Numbered from the stretch's first letter, positions 1-6,836 are shown. The stretch: 9,207 nt of DNA from an uncultured Eubacteriales bacterium (GCA_900318545.1 ONLC01000069.1:1-9207); one strand, 5' to 3'. Program-made: numbers and translations. The notes: a model not told the origin generated them from the letters alone.

Positions 1-176
1 TCACCTCTCTTTTTCTCATACTGTGTCCCGAAGTAGAACGAGATAACCACCGTGAACACCGTCAGGAACTGCTCGGCAGAGAGCCTGTCGGTCAGAGCGA
101 GCACGCAGAACACGGCCGTCAGTGCCAGCGTGACAAGGCTCTTCACGTCTATCAGCTTAGCGAGCTTTTTTAACAT
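1..176 (-). CDS. Small holin-like membrane protein (3' end beyond the window)
   Basis: The first 58 codons of a small membrane protein are present and the frame is still open at the left edge. The protein starts MLKKLAKLIDVKSLVTLALT. Residues about 13-29 and 40-51 are hydrophobic, separated by a short polar turn near DRLSAEQ, and the visible part ends in a lysine-rich stretch (YEKKRG). Two short hydrophobic segments with a basic tail, placed just after the tail-fibre genes, fit a holin or holin-associated protein that helps release the lysin through the host membrane. That role is inferred from topology and position; no family-specific motif proves it. The start is well supported: AGGAGG lies 7 bases before the ATG, inside the 3' end of the preceding gene, leaving only 2 bases between that stop codon and this ATG. 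The lysin expected next to it is not in the window. Confidence 0.7.
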   Translation of the reverse strand, partial: MLKKLAKLIDVKSLVTLALTAVFCVLALTDRLSAEQFLTVFTVVISFYFGTQYEKKRG

Positions 177-178
177 AC

Positions 179-808
179 TCACTCCTCCTTTATAGCCGTT
201 CTCATTGACACGAAATAACTTTCTCCGTTTATTGTGCATAACTCATGTTTGTTTATGACATTTGCCCTCATCAACCTATAAGCATTATCAAAATACCAAC
301 CACCAACTGAAAACGAGTATTGCATCAATTGCGTGAGGTTGTTTGTATCTGAATTCAAAACTGTGTCATTTTCTTGTTCAGGAATATCACTACCACAACC
401 TGCATTCCGATCCGCATATTGACTCGAACTTACATACAGCATTCCTTTTCCAGTTCCACCATTTATATTTGTAGTTGTACCTATAATGATAGTCGCAAAA
501 ACACCTGGGTCATAGTTCATAGATAACATTATTGCATTGCTTGCTTTAACTATCGTATACTGATATGGAGCATCAAATGCTACTATGTAACCACTGCTAA
601 AAATGCTCGTGCCATCAGCTGTTATATTTATCGCTCCATCGTGTGAGCTATTAACCGAAAGAACACAATCACCATATGTCACTGAATGAAGTGCACTTGT
701 TTCATCTACACTATCAAACTCCCACATTTCAGCAAGTTTGTCGATTATTTTATTCATTTCAGAAACAGCTCTGTTAGCTGCTGTTCCGTTATAAATCTCA
801 AAAGCCAT
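179..808 (-). CDS. Putative tail-tip or receptor-binding protein in an AT-rich gene
   Basis: A 209-residue protein with no catalytic motif that I recognise. Residues about 8-30 are helical and could form a short oligomerisation segment. The rest is rich in Ser, Thr, Asn, Gly and Tyr with alternating hydrophobic residues, as in beta-structured phage fibre tips. The C-terminus (GGWYFDNAYRLMRAN, then CTINGESYFVSMRTAIKEE) looks like a compact final domain. Its position, last before the holin-like gene and after the hub and two baseplate-like genes, is where host-recognition proteins usually lie, so a receptor-binding role is an inference. The start overlaps the preceding stop by one base (TAATG), with AGGAGGT 9 bases upstream. 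Sixty-base blocks within the gene are 33-42% GC, against 62-65% immediately on either side, so the gene probably came from another source. It could also be a structural fibre subunit with no receptor role. Confidence 0.6.
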   Translation of the reverse strand: MAFEIYNGTAANRAVSEMNKIIDKLAEMWEFDSVDETSALHSVTYGDCVLSVNSSHDGAINITADGTSIFSSGYIVAFDAPYQYTIVKASNAIMLSMNYDPGVFATIIIGTTTNINGGTGKGMLYVSSSQYADRNAGCGSDIPEQENDTVLNSDTNNLTQLMQYSFSVGGWYFDNAYRLMRANVINKHELCTINGESYFVSMRTAIKEE

Positions 809-1296
809 TATTCCGTTACCTCCTCCAGTGTTCCTATTACCGAGTCCGTCACTCCGCTGAGTATGCCGACTAGCTGACCTATGGGCTGTGAGCCGCCAAG
901 TGGCTTCCCGTTGAAGGTCACGCCCTCCTCTGTCACCTCAAGGACGGACTCCCCTGCTCTCAGCCGCACAATGTCGGCGGCCGTTTCTGCTACCACGACA
1001 GCTCCCTCCTCGTCGTAGTAGTAGTGTGTCTGCGCTGCCTTGTAGGGATCATAGCGTGAGCCCCTCTTAATCCCGACAGTAAGGTCAAGCTCGCCCTCGC
1101 TGTCCATGCCTGCCGTGTAGCTGTGGTACTGATCTGTATCTTCCCAAAGATATATCGGCTTGCCGTCTGTAACAAAGCCGTTCTCGCCCGGGACAAGCGA
1201 ATTATCAAGAGTCCCGAAGTTCTCATTAAAGTCCTCTATGTCAAACTTATCCGCACCCTCGGGCAGCCTAAGCCCGAGCTTTTCCGTGTATCTCAT
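808..1296 (-). CDS. Baseplate or tail-fibre-like structural protein
   Basis: A 162-residue protein beginning MRYTEKLGLRLPEGADKF, followed by DIEDFNENFGTLDNSL. Openings of this type (YTEK.GL..PE...D..DI.D.N.N...LD) recur at the N-termini of tail-fibre and baseplate proteins in phages of Firmicutes, where they probably anchor the protein to the tail. The remainder is acidic and Gly-rich and predicted to be mainly beta strand, including a segment near the end (ESVLEVTEEGVTFNGKPLGG) that resembles a repeated fibre-shaft turn. I chose the ATG at 1296 over a longer in-frame start at 1320. It follows an AGGGGG-type site about 7 bases upstream and overlaps the stop of the preceding gene by one base (TGATG). 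The stop in turn overlaps the next ATG (TAATG). This chaining suggests coupled translation of the fibre cluster. The exact role is unknown. Confidence 0.65.
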   Translation of the reverse strand: MRYTEKLGLRLPEGADKFDIEDFNENFGTLDNSLVPGENGFVTDGKPIYLWEDTDQYHSYTAGMDSEGELDLTVGIKRGSRYDPYKAAQTHYYYDEEGAVVVAETAADIVRLRAGESVLEVTEEGVTFNGKPLGGSQPIGQLVGILSGVTDSVIGTLEEVTE

Positions 1297-1706
1297 CAGC
1301 TTACCCCCTTGTCTATGCATATCCAGTCAATGTAGTATGTGCCGCTGGGAACAGACTGCATCTCCACACCTGTGTTGCCGCCCCAGACTATTGTATAGTA
1401 TAGTCTGCCTGCTGTGTATAGCAGGTTGAGCTGATAGCCCACAGGCCCCGGCCCAGCAGCTCGTCTGAGTGATGCCACGACAGCTGTTTTTGCAGTCGGA
1501 GTAAAATCGAGAGCCATAATGCCGGAGACCATGAAGGCCGCCTCTTCCACTTCTACGGTCTGTGTGCCGTGATAGATCGCCCCTGTCTCTATCCCGTCAA
1601 GGATAGCGTCTATGGCCTCGCCCGATTTAAGCAGGGTGTAGTCGCCCTCTCCTGTGAGCTGTGCGACCTGTGCTTCAAGCTGTTCAACTCTTTCTTCTAT
1701 GGTCAT
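1296..1706 (-). CDS. Short coiled-coil fibre or baseplate protein
   Basis: A 136-residue protein. Its first 20 residues (MTIEERVEQLEAQVAQLTGE) form a clear heptad pattern with Val, Leu, Val and Leu at core positions, the typical trimerisation coiled coil of phage fibres and baseplate proteins. After a linker, a domain of about 90 residues rich in beta-forming residues follows (for example YQLNLLYTAGRLYYTIVWGG), consistent with a small beta-sandwich head. The likely product is therefore a trimeric tail appendage. This is inferred from architecture and neighbours, not from a recognised family. The ATG at 1706 is preferred because AAGGAG lies 8 bases upstream. A longer reading from a GTG at 1715 would place that site on top of the start codon. 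The gene follows the hub gene after 14 bases and ends in a TGATG overlap with the next gene. Confidence 0.6.
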   Translation of the reverse strand: MTIEERVEQLEAQVAQLTGEGDYTLLKSGEAIDAILDGIETGAIYHGTQTVEVEEAAFMVSGIMALDFTPTAKTAVVASLRRAAGPGPVGYQLNLLYTAGRLYYTIVWGGNTGVEMQSVPSGTYYIDWICIDKGVS

Positions 1707-1720
1707 TTTATGCACTCCTT

Positions 1721-2884
1721 TCAGATAGGCTCGATCTGCTCCTCGACCGAGATCCCTACAGCGGTTATAGTCGCTGACAGGCCCCCGTCGAAGCTGAAAT
1801 CAAGCCCTGTTATCGGTATCTCATAAGCCTGCTCAGAGCCCTCATAGGTGACAACATCACCGATATCAAAGCGAGGGTCTCCCAGGCGGTGATAAAGGTC
1901 TGTAGTGTACCAGGCATAGCCCCCGACCCTGAACCAGATAGATGCAAGCAGCTCACGTGTCATATACGGGTTTTCAAACTCTATCACCCTGCCCGAGCCG
2001 TTCCCGAGAGTAAGCACCTGACTGTCCGAGACTGTGCAGACTATGCCTGTGATAACGTTCTGCTGCTCCGAGAGGGTCGGCAGGTCTATCGTGTTCGGGT
2101 CAAGGGTCTTGACGCTCGCACCGTACCACTTGCGGACATACCGTCCGAAGCGGTCAACGAAGCCGAACTGTCCATGCATTGATGCGATATATCCTAACAT
2201 CTGCCGCATGGTCGTGCCCTTTGCGACCTGTTTTATCGTAAAATCAAAGCTTGACGCCCGAAGCCTCAGACCGTTTGAGTCAAAGAGCCTGCGGCTCTGC
2301 CTGTCGAAGAGGTAAGGCTCTGAGCTGTAGCTGTTGCCGTTCGCAAGCCCAAGCTGTGAACAGATGTCGTCCTCTATCGCCTTGCCCGACGCAGGCAGCC
2401 TGACGGTCGGGGTGTACTCCCGATCCGAGAAGTAGAGCCTGTCCGCAAGAGTGAGCTCGGTCGAGGCACCGCTTTTCTTTGAGCGCACGCAGGTCAGCCG
2501 TGCCATGGGTATACGCTCCGCCCCGAGTATCTCCCCGAGCCTGCCGACCTGCTCCACAGTCAGCCTGCCGAGCTCTGACAGGGTGTAGGGGGTGAGGTCG
2601 GAGTAGAGGGTGTAACCGTGTTCGTAATCTACCAGATATAACGACAGCTCGAACTCCTTGCCGAGAAACTTTTTATCACTGCCGTAGATCTCGACAGTCC
2701 ACTCCCCTGCACACACGGCTCCCAGCTCTATATCGTCACTGAGTGAGGTAGACTGCAAAGCCCCCGAGGCATTCATGATGCTGTCGCCCATTATTACCTC
2801 ATCAGCCGTTTCGAGCATTATCCTCCATGTTCTGGAGTAGCTCTCTATGCGTTCGGAAACCGCTTCATCTGATACCTTGTACAT
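1721..2884 (-). CDS. Tail hub (tail-associated structural) protein
   Basis: A 387-residue protein with the features of a siphovirus tail hub, the gp27-like protein that closes the tip of the tail tube. The N-terminus (MYKVSDEAVSERIESYSRTW) and the following segment about insertion and orientation of strands resemble DUF5048-type prophage tail proteins. Residues about 210-260 contain GTTMRQMLGYIASMHGQFGF and a following RFGRYVRKWY, a conserved stretch of such hubs, and the C-terminal third has the beta-rich pattern ending RFDIGDVVTYEG then a final barrel strand. There is no C-terminal extension long enough for a peptidase or lysozyme domain, unlike many Tal proteins. The start has GGAGG 5 bases upstream and lies one base after the stop of the preceding gene. 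Family assignment is by pattern recognition only; placement in the tail tip is strongly supported by the gene order. Confidence 0.75.
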   Translation of the reverse strand: MYKVSDEAVSERIESYSRTWRIMLETADEVIMGDSIMNASGALQSTSLSDDIELGAVCAGEWTVEIYGSDKKFLGKEFELSLYLVDYEHGYTLYSDLTPYTLSELGRLTVEQVGRLGEILGAERIPMARLTCVRSKKSGASTELTLADRLYFSDREYTPTVRLPASGKAIEDDICSQLGLANGNSYSSEPYLFDRQSRRLFDSNGLRLRASSFDFTIKQVAKGTTMRQMLGYIASMHGQFGFVDRFGRYVRKWYGASVKTLDPNTIDLPTLSEQQNVITGIVCTVSDSQVLTLGNGSGRVIEFENPYMTRELLASIWFRVGGYAWYTTDLYHRLGDPRFDIGDVVTYEGSEQAYEIPITGLDFSFDGGLSATITAVGISVEEQIEPI

Positions 2885-2885
2885 A

Positions 2886-3266
2886 CTATCCTCCCCCTGC
2901 TCCCGAGTAGCTATAGAGGTTCACTGACAGCACCTTGCACAGCCTTCGGTGAGGGTCCCAGCCCCACTGCTCATAGGCAGGACCTTCCGCTCTCATCTGT
3001 ACGGTGATCTCCTCAAACTCCTCATTAAGATATGTCACAGGAAAGTACAGACTGTCCATATTCAGGATAAAGTCATTTATTGCCTTGACCTCCGCAGGCT
3101 TCAGACCTGCCCACTCGATGTGTATAGTCGTTATAATGCCCTTTACATCGCCCACAAAAACACAGGTCGAGGAAAGCCCTGCATTATCTGACATGACCTT
3201 TTCCTTGTCGATCTTGAACACCGTAGGCGTTGTGATCTCAGTATCTCCGAATAGTAATCTCTGCAT
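2886..3266 (-). CDS. Small distal tail protein (Dit-like or DUF6711-like)
   Basis: A 126-residue protein between the tape measure and hub genes, the position of the distal tail protein that forms the ring linking the tail tube to the baseplate. It begins MQRLLFGDTEITTPTVFKID and contains a strand-rich segment followed by an acidic helix (AEVKAINDFILNMDSLYFPV), ending in a Gly-rich tail (YSGAGGG). The length is about half that of a classical Dit, so it would correspond only to the ring-forming N-terminal domain, without a carbohydrate-binding or galectin-like arm. AGGAGGT is centred just upstream of the ATG with a 5-base spacer. It starts about 9 bases after the tape measure stop. The product name rests on position and size; the sequence itself resembles small uncharacterised tail proteins of clostridial prophages. 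Confidence 0.65.
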   Translation of the reverse strand: MQRLLFGDTEITTPTVFKIDKEKVMSDNAGLSSTCVFVGDVKGIITTIHIEWAGLKPAEVKAINDFILNMDSLYFPVTYLNEEFEEITVQMRAEGPAYEQWGWDPHRRLCKVLSVNLYSYSGAGGG

Positions 3267-3275
3267 ACTGACCTC

Positions 3276-6119
3276 CTATATAAGCGGTGAACTGCCGTTT
3301 AGCTTTGTAAGCTCGTTTATATCGTTTATCAGAGCCTTTCCGAGCGTCCTCTTCCCTATCTGCACATTTATCTGCACAGGCTGTCTTGAAGCCTGTCCGC
3401 CCGCTGCTGAGCCGTACTCTGCCAGAGCTTCAAGGAAAGCATACTTCATTCCTGCCGATGAGCTGTGTACCATAGGCGATGTGCTCATCGCTGCCTGCTC
3501 AATGGCGGAGAGCTCAGCCCTTTCGGTCTCCCTGTTCGCACTTTTTATTGCCTGCCTTACCATGTTGGTCGAGGCTCTTGAAGCTTCATTTGCTTCCTCC
3601 TCGATACCGAGAGCGTAACCCTCGCTGACAAAGCCTCCGAGCTTGGCGAACACTTTTGACGGTGAATGCGAATCCTGCACTCTCTCAGCCGTTCTGATAG
3701 CGTCTTGGATAGCCATACGGACTGCATCGTTTATCTCTGACGAGCCGTTTCTGATACCCTCAGCATAGCCCTCTGTCGCATAGTTGCCAAGCATCTCATA
3801 AGCTTCTCTGATCTCATTTCTTTCATACCCGGGCAGATCTATAAGATCATCAAGCAGCTGTGCCGACTCCTCACGCATCTTACTCATGCTCGAATCGACA
3901 TAGTCCGTCATATCATCGAACAGACCGTTGCTCTTAGAGACATACTCTCTGAGCTCTCTCGTTGACATATTTGCAAATGCCTTTACATAGCCTGCTCCCT
4001 TAGGTCCCATCTGCTCAAGGTTATCATAAAACTGCTGCGAGATAACACCTGCCGACACCCTGTTTTTCAGAGTGAACAGATTATCCTGCCAGTCATTGAA
4101 GCCGTCGATATTGCTCTGCAGGTTCTTCTCGAGAGTTTCCTCTGTTATATCGGACTGACCGCAGAACTCCTCGAGCAGGTTCATCTGCCCGAAAACAAGG
4201 TCATGCTGTGTCTGATATGCTTCACCGTACTTTTCACAGATATCATTTATCCCCTGCAGGGTCTCATCGGACATATTGAGGATATACTGTGTTGTGTCCC
4301 CGAAGCCGTTCCGGAAGTTCTCCTGAGCGTCTGTAAACTCCTGATACTGAGTTTTCAGCGACTCAACATCAGCATTTGCAGTTTCCATCGCCGCATGAGC
4401 ATCAAGTACAGCCGTTGACAGAGCGTTCATCTCGTCACCCGTTATATCATATCCTTCGGCTATAGCCTGTCTTCTTTTCTCGACTGCTTCGTTATATTTG
4501 TTCTCAGCCTCTTCGGCATTCAGAGAAGCTTCCGTCAGCCTGTTGATGATATCCTCGCCCGCCTGCATCGAAGCGTAAGCGTCAGCCATTTTGCCGACAG
4601 TGTCGATGTTATTTTTCAAAGCTCCTGTCTGGCTGTCTACCGACAGGCTAAGCTGAGGTATATCCTCATTGAGCTGCGAGATAATGCCCTCCATTTCGGC
4701 CTGCTCGGTCTTTGTCCTCTCGGACTTTTTGCTCAGCTCATCAAGGCGGTCTGTCAGAGTCTTGTATTTCTCACCCTGCTCCTTTGCCTCATCGTTGGTC
4801 TTTGTGAGCTCCTCATGAAAGTCGCCTATCTTGTCAGCGGTCTTTTTGCACTGCTCGCTGAATGCCTTTGTTTCCTCTGTCAGATCGTGTATTTCCCAGT
4901 CATAGTCTTTTGTAACATCGATTGCATCGGTTTTAGCTTGAACAAAAGAGTTAACTGCAAGTGCTGCAACTGTTATGGCTCCCATTACTCCCAAGAATCC
5001 TAAAGAAAGACCTTTAGCGGCTAGCTTGGTTTGAATAGTTTCGAGCTTGAATTCGGTCATATGTGTTTTCATCTCTAGGATATTCTTTTTGATATTTGGA
5101 AACTCTGAAGCGGCTTTGAACGCCACGAAGGCGATAGCTGCACCTTCAATAGCAATTTTTAGCCCCTCGATAACGACCTTTGCAGCTTCACCGTCTATAC
5201 CGATCTTGGAGAGTGCTTCCTCTACTGCCGTATCAAAGACCTTAACAGCACCATCTATGAATGCCTTCCCCATTCTCTTGACGTTGCCGAAAAACACCTC
5301 TGCCGTGTCGGTCAGATTTTTGAAGGCTTTATCTGCATCTCCGCCTGTGGTCATAACACCAAGAAGGTTCTTTGCAGCAGCCTTCATGCTAGCGAACGAG
5401 CCTGAGAAGGTCGAGCTTGCCTCTTTGGCTGTCGTTCCCGTCACACCGAGGTTATCCTGGATAACGTGGATAGCCTCGTATACATCGTTCAGATTGCTGA
5501 TATCATACCTGACACCGCTGAACTTCTCCGCATCTGCAAGAAGCCTTTCCATCTCGGACTTTGTTCCGCCATAGCCGAGCTTCAGGTTATCGAGCATGGT
5601 ATAGTTCTCTTTCGCAAAGCCCTGATAAGCGTTCTGAATAGCACTCATATCGGTGCCGAACTTGTTTGCATTGTCCGACATATCGACCATAGCCATATCA
5701 GCGACCTTTGCAGCCTCTTTTGTGTCGCCGCTGAGTGACGAGAGCAGACTTGCCGAGAAGCTTGTCACGTTCTCCATATACTCATTTGCACTCAGTCCTG
5801 CTGTGCGGTAGGCTTCCTCAGCATTTTTCTTGACGATGTCAGCGTGCTCCTTGAAGAGCGTCTCAACACCGCCGAGACTCTGTTCCAGAGCTGCACCCTC
5901 AGTAAAGGCTTCCTGAACTACCTTGCCGATCGCAGCTGTCAGCCCTGCCTTTGCGATAACGCTTTTAAGCTTCGAGGCAAAGCCCTCGCCTGTTTTCTCT
6001 CCGCTTTCCTCACCGACCTCGGGCAGCTCTCCGAGCAGCTCTTTAAGGTTATTCGATATCCCCTTGGCCACAGGGATTATCTGTACATAAGCATCTGCAA
6101 GCTTTGTACCCTCAGCCAT
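3276..6119 (-). CDS. Tail tape measure protein
   Basis: A 947-residue tape measure that sets tail length and passes into the host envelope at infection. The N-terminus (MAEGTKLADAYVQIIPVAKG) leads into a domain at residues about 75-255 with the TP901-type pattern (ALEQSLGGVETLFKE, then YGGTKSEMERLLADA, then TFSGSFASMKAAAKNLLG). Residues 370-392 form a hydrophobic segment long enough to span a membrane. Residues about 400-600 are strongly helical and charged, including QLNEDIPQ and many Glu/Lys heptads. The C-terminal part carries EGYAEGI (783) and EGYALGI (833) around DSHSPSKVF (816-824), typical of tape measure C-termini. No lysozyme, peptidase or transglycosylase motif was noticed. The ATG overlaps the chaperone stop by one base (TAATG), with an AAGGGGG-type site about 8 bases upstream. 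From the known scaling of about 0.15 nm per residue, the tail would be roughly 140 nm long if unprocessed. Confidence 0.93.
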   Translation of the reverse strand: MAEGTKLADAYVQIIPVAKGISNNLKELLGELPEVGEESGEKTGEGFASKLKSVIAKAGLTAAIGKVVQEAFTEGAALEQSLGGVETLFKEHADIVKKNAEEAYRTAGLSANEYMENVTSFSASLLSSLSGDTKEAAKVADMAMVDMSDNANKFGTDMSAIQNAYQGFAKENYTMLDNLKLGYGGTKSEMERLLADAEKFSGVRYDISNLNDVYEAIHVIQDNLGVTGTTAKEASSTFSGSFASMKAAAKNLLGVMTTGGDADKAFKNLTDTAEVFFGNVKRMGKAFIDGAVKVFDTAVEEALSKIGIDGEAAKVVIEGLKIAIEGAAIAFVAFKAASEFPNIKKNILEMKTHMTEFKLETIQTKLAAKGLSLGFLGVMGAITVAALAVNSFVQAKTDAIDVTKDYDWEIHDLTEETKAFSEQCKKTADKIGDFHEELTKTNDEAKEQGEKYKTLTDRLDELSKKSERTKTEQAEMEGIISQLNEDIPQLSLSVDSQTGALKNNIDTVGKMADAYASMQAGEDIINRLTEASLNAEEAENKYNEAVEKRRQAIAEGYDITGDEMNALSTAVLDAHAAMETANADVESLKTQYQEFTDAQENFRNGFGDTTQYILNMSDETLQGINDICEKYGEAYQTQHDLVFGQMNLLEEFCGQSDITEETLEKNLQSNIDGFNDWQDNLFTLKNRVSAGVISQQFYDNLEQMGPKGAGYVKAFANMSTRELREYVSKSNGLFDDMTDYVDSSMSKMREESAQLLDDLIDLPGYERNEIREAYEMLGNYATEGYAEGIRNGSSEINDAVRMAIQDAIRTAERVQDSHSPSKVFAKLGGFVSEGYALGIEEEANEASRASTNMVRQAIKSANRETERAELSAIEQAAMSTSPMVHSSSAGMKYAFLEALAEYGSAAGGQASRQPVQINVQIGKRTLGKALINDINELTKLNGSSPLI

Positions 6120-6523
6120 TATTTGTTCCCCCTTTCAAGCAGTCTTTTTCTTTCGGCTTCAAACTCCTCGGGTGACGAGAAGCCTGCGACCTCGTTCTGC
6201 TGATCTGTGCTGCTGCCGAACAGCTTTACAGCGAGCTTTTCGGGGCGGTTTATGCCCTTTGCCCCGTCTTTCGTCTGAGCCCACTGCAGCCATGCCAGCT
6301 TGTCATAGATCATAACCGAGATCTCTTCGATAAGTGTGTATTTCTGCCCCGCAAGGGACATCTTGCTTCGGCTGTCATGCCTTAATCCTACAAAAAAAGC
6401 CGCTGCCGTCATAAGTGGCAGCGACTTATAGTCATAGATATGATAGTACTCCGCAAAGTCACATATCAGAGCCGTTTCATCGCCCGATATTATGCTTGCA
6501 AGTCCGCAGACAGCCCTCAGCCG
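6119..6523 (-). CDS. Tail assembly chaperone, T part made only by -1 frameshift (gpGT fusion)
   Basis: This is the downstream half of a G/GT tail chaperone pair, read in the -1 frame after the slippery site. From CGG at 6523 the frame is open through 37 codons before the first ATG (6412) and continues for 97 more to the TAA at 6119. The 37 codons without a start of their own encode recognisable conserved sequence: RAVCGLASIISGDETA, then DFAEYYHIYDYKSLPL, and, running across the ATG, FFVGLRHDSRSKMSLAG. The run HIYDY.SLP...VGLR.DSR.KM is shared by GT-type chaperones of Firmicutes phages. No ribosome binding site precedes the ATG at 6412, so independent translation is unlikely. The fusion starting at 6798 would have 226 residues (92 + 37 + 97). 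By analogy with lambda gpGT, it should recruit tube subunits to the tape measure. It ends in TAATG with the tape measure start. Confidence 0.9.
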   Translation of the reverse strand, partial: RLRAVCGLASIISGDETALICDFAEYYHIYDYKSLPLMTAAAFFVGLRHDSRSKMSLAGQKYTLIEEISVMIYDKLAWLQWAQTKDGAKGINRPEKLAVKLFGSSTDQQNEVAGFSSPEEFEAERKRLLERGNK

Positions 6524-6798
6524 TTTTTTTCCTTCTCGTCCTCCGAGCCGACACCTCTGAGTATCTCTCCGAGCTCTGCAAGCACCTTGTCTCTCGGGAT
6601 CCTGCCGCTTCTCCTGTCACGGCAGTGCTCTTTGAGAAGCTTTCCCTGCTCAGCTCCGAGAAGCAGCGTCAGCAGCTTTACAGCCGCACTGTAGTGCCCC
6701 TCGTCGATGTTCACAAGCTCTTCAAGCACTTCCCAGTCGCTCAGAGCTCCGTCGGAAAGCTCATACTCAAAGCCTGTAGACGTTTTTCCTTTCAGCAT
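6517..6798 (-). CDS. Tail assembly chaperone, G part
   Basis: A 93-residue acidic protein, MLKGKTSTGFEYELSDGALS at its N-terminus, then a helical body (WEVLEELVNIDEG, AVKLLTLLLGAEQGKLLKEH) and a charged C-terminus rich in Asp, Glu and Lys. It occupies the G slot between tail tube and tape measure. G proteins coat the tape measure during tail assembly and are absent from the mature virion; that role is known from lambda and inferred here. Translation ends at the TGA just after the slippery A AAA AAC, giving a product ending in KNG; a minority of ribosomes should shift and make the longer GT protein. The start has AAGGAG 7 bases upstream, and the gap from the tube gene is 38 bases without any terminator-like hairpin. 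Confidence 0.9.
   Translation of the reverse strand: MLKGKTSTGFEYELSDGALSDWEVLEELVNIDEGHYSAAVKLLTLLLGAEQGKLLKEHCRDRRSGRIPRDKVLAELGEILRGVGSEDEKEKNG
6523..6544 (-). promoter_or_regulatory. Programmed -1 frameshift signal with upstream Shine-Dalgarno-like element
   Basis: Reading on the minus strand, GGAGG (6544-6540) is followed by 10 bases and then the heptamer A AAA AAC (6529-6523). In the zero frame the codons are GAA AAA AAC GGC TGA, so the heptamer matches X XXY YYZ exactly and lies just before the stop of the G frame. Slipping back one base opens the T frame. The internal Shine-Dalgarno-like sequence at this distance is a known stimulator in the E. coli dnaX frameshift. The stop codon one codon after the heptamer may also help. 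I did not find a convincing stem-loop at the usual 5-9 bases downstream. Confidence 0.85.
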
Positions 6799-6836
6799 AT
6801 CTGTACTCCTTATCCGTTCTCATTGCTTGCCTGCGT

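Noticed and set aside
179..808. A diversity-generating retroelement target in the AT-rich fibre gene
   Set aside because: I saw no template repeat, no reverse transcriptase gene and no C-terminal lectin-type variable repeat in the window. The composition shift is explained more simply by exchange.
990..1226. A second minus-strand frame of 78 codons inside the 808-1296 gene
   Set aside because: It is out of frame within a supported gene, has an Arg/Thr-rich low-complexity translation, and lacks its own ribosome binding site.
3004..3618. A long plus-strand open frame (204 codons) opposite the tape measure and distal tail genes
   Set aside because: It spans the junction of two well-supported minus-strand genes. 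Its protein is rich in Ser, Ala and Leu with no recognisable motif, as expected from an antisense shadow of GC-rich coding sequence.
5047..5574. A plus-strand open frame of 175 codons within the tape measure
   Set aside because: It lies entirely inside the best-supported gene of the window, and its Ser/Ala/Pro-rich translation is a typical shadow.
6119..6412. A separate 97-residue gene starting at the ATG at 6412
   Set aside because: No ribosome binding site precedes it, and conserved chaperone sequence continues upstream of the ATG in the same frame to the slippery site. It is better explained as the end of the frameshift product.
6463..6490. A possible stem-loop (AUAUCGGGC paired with GCUCUGAUAU, one bulge) as a frameshift stimulator
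   Set aside because: It begins 32 bases after the slippery heptamer, well beyond the usual 5-9 bases, and includes weak A-U and G-U pairs. It may be chance.
6799..6836. A terminator or promoter in the 38-base gap between the tube and chaperone genes
   Set aside because: The gap has no inverted repeat with a T run and no convincing -35 and -10 pair; it mainly holds the AAGGAG site of the chaperone gene.
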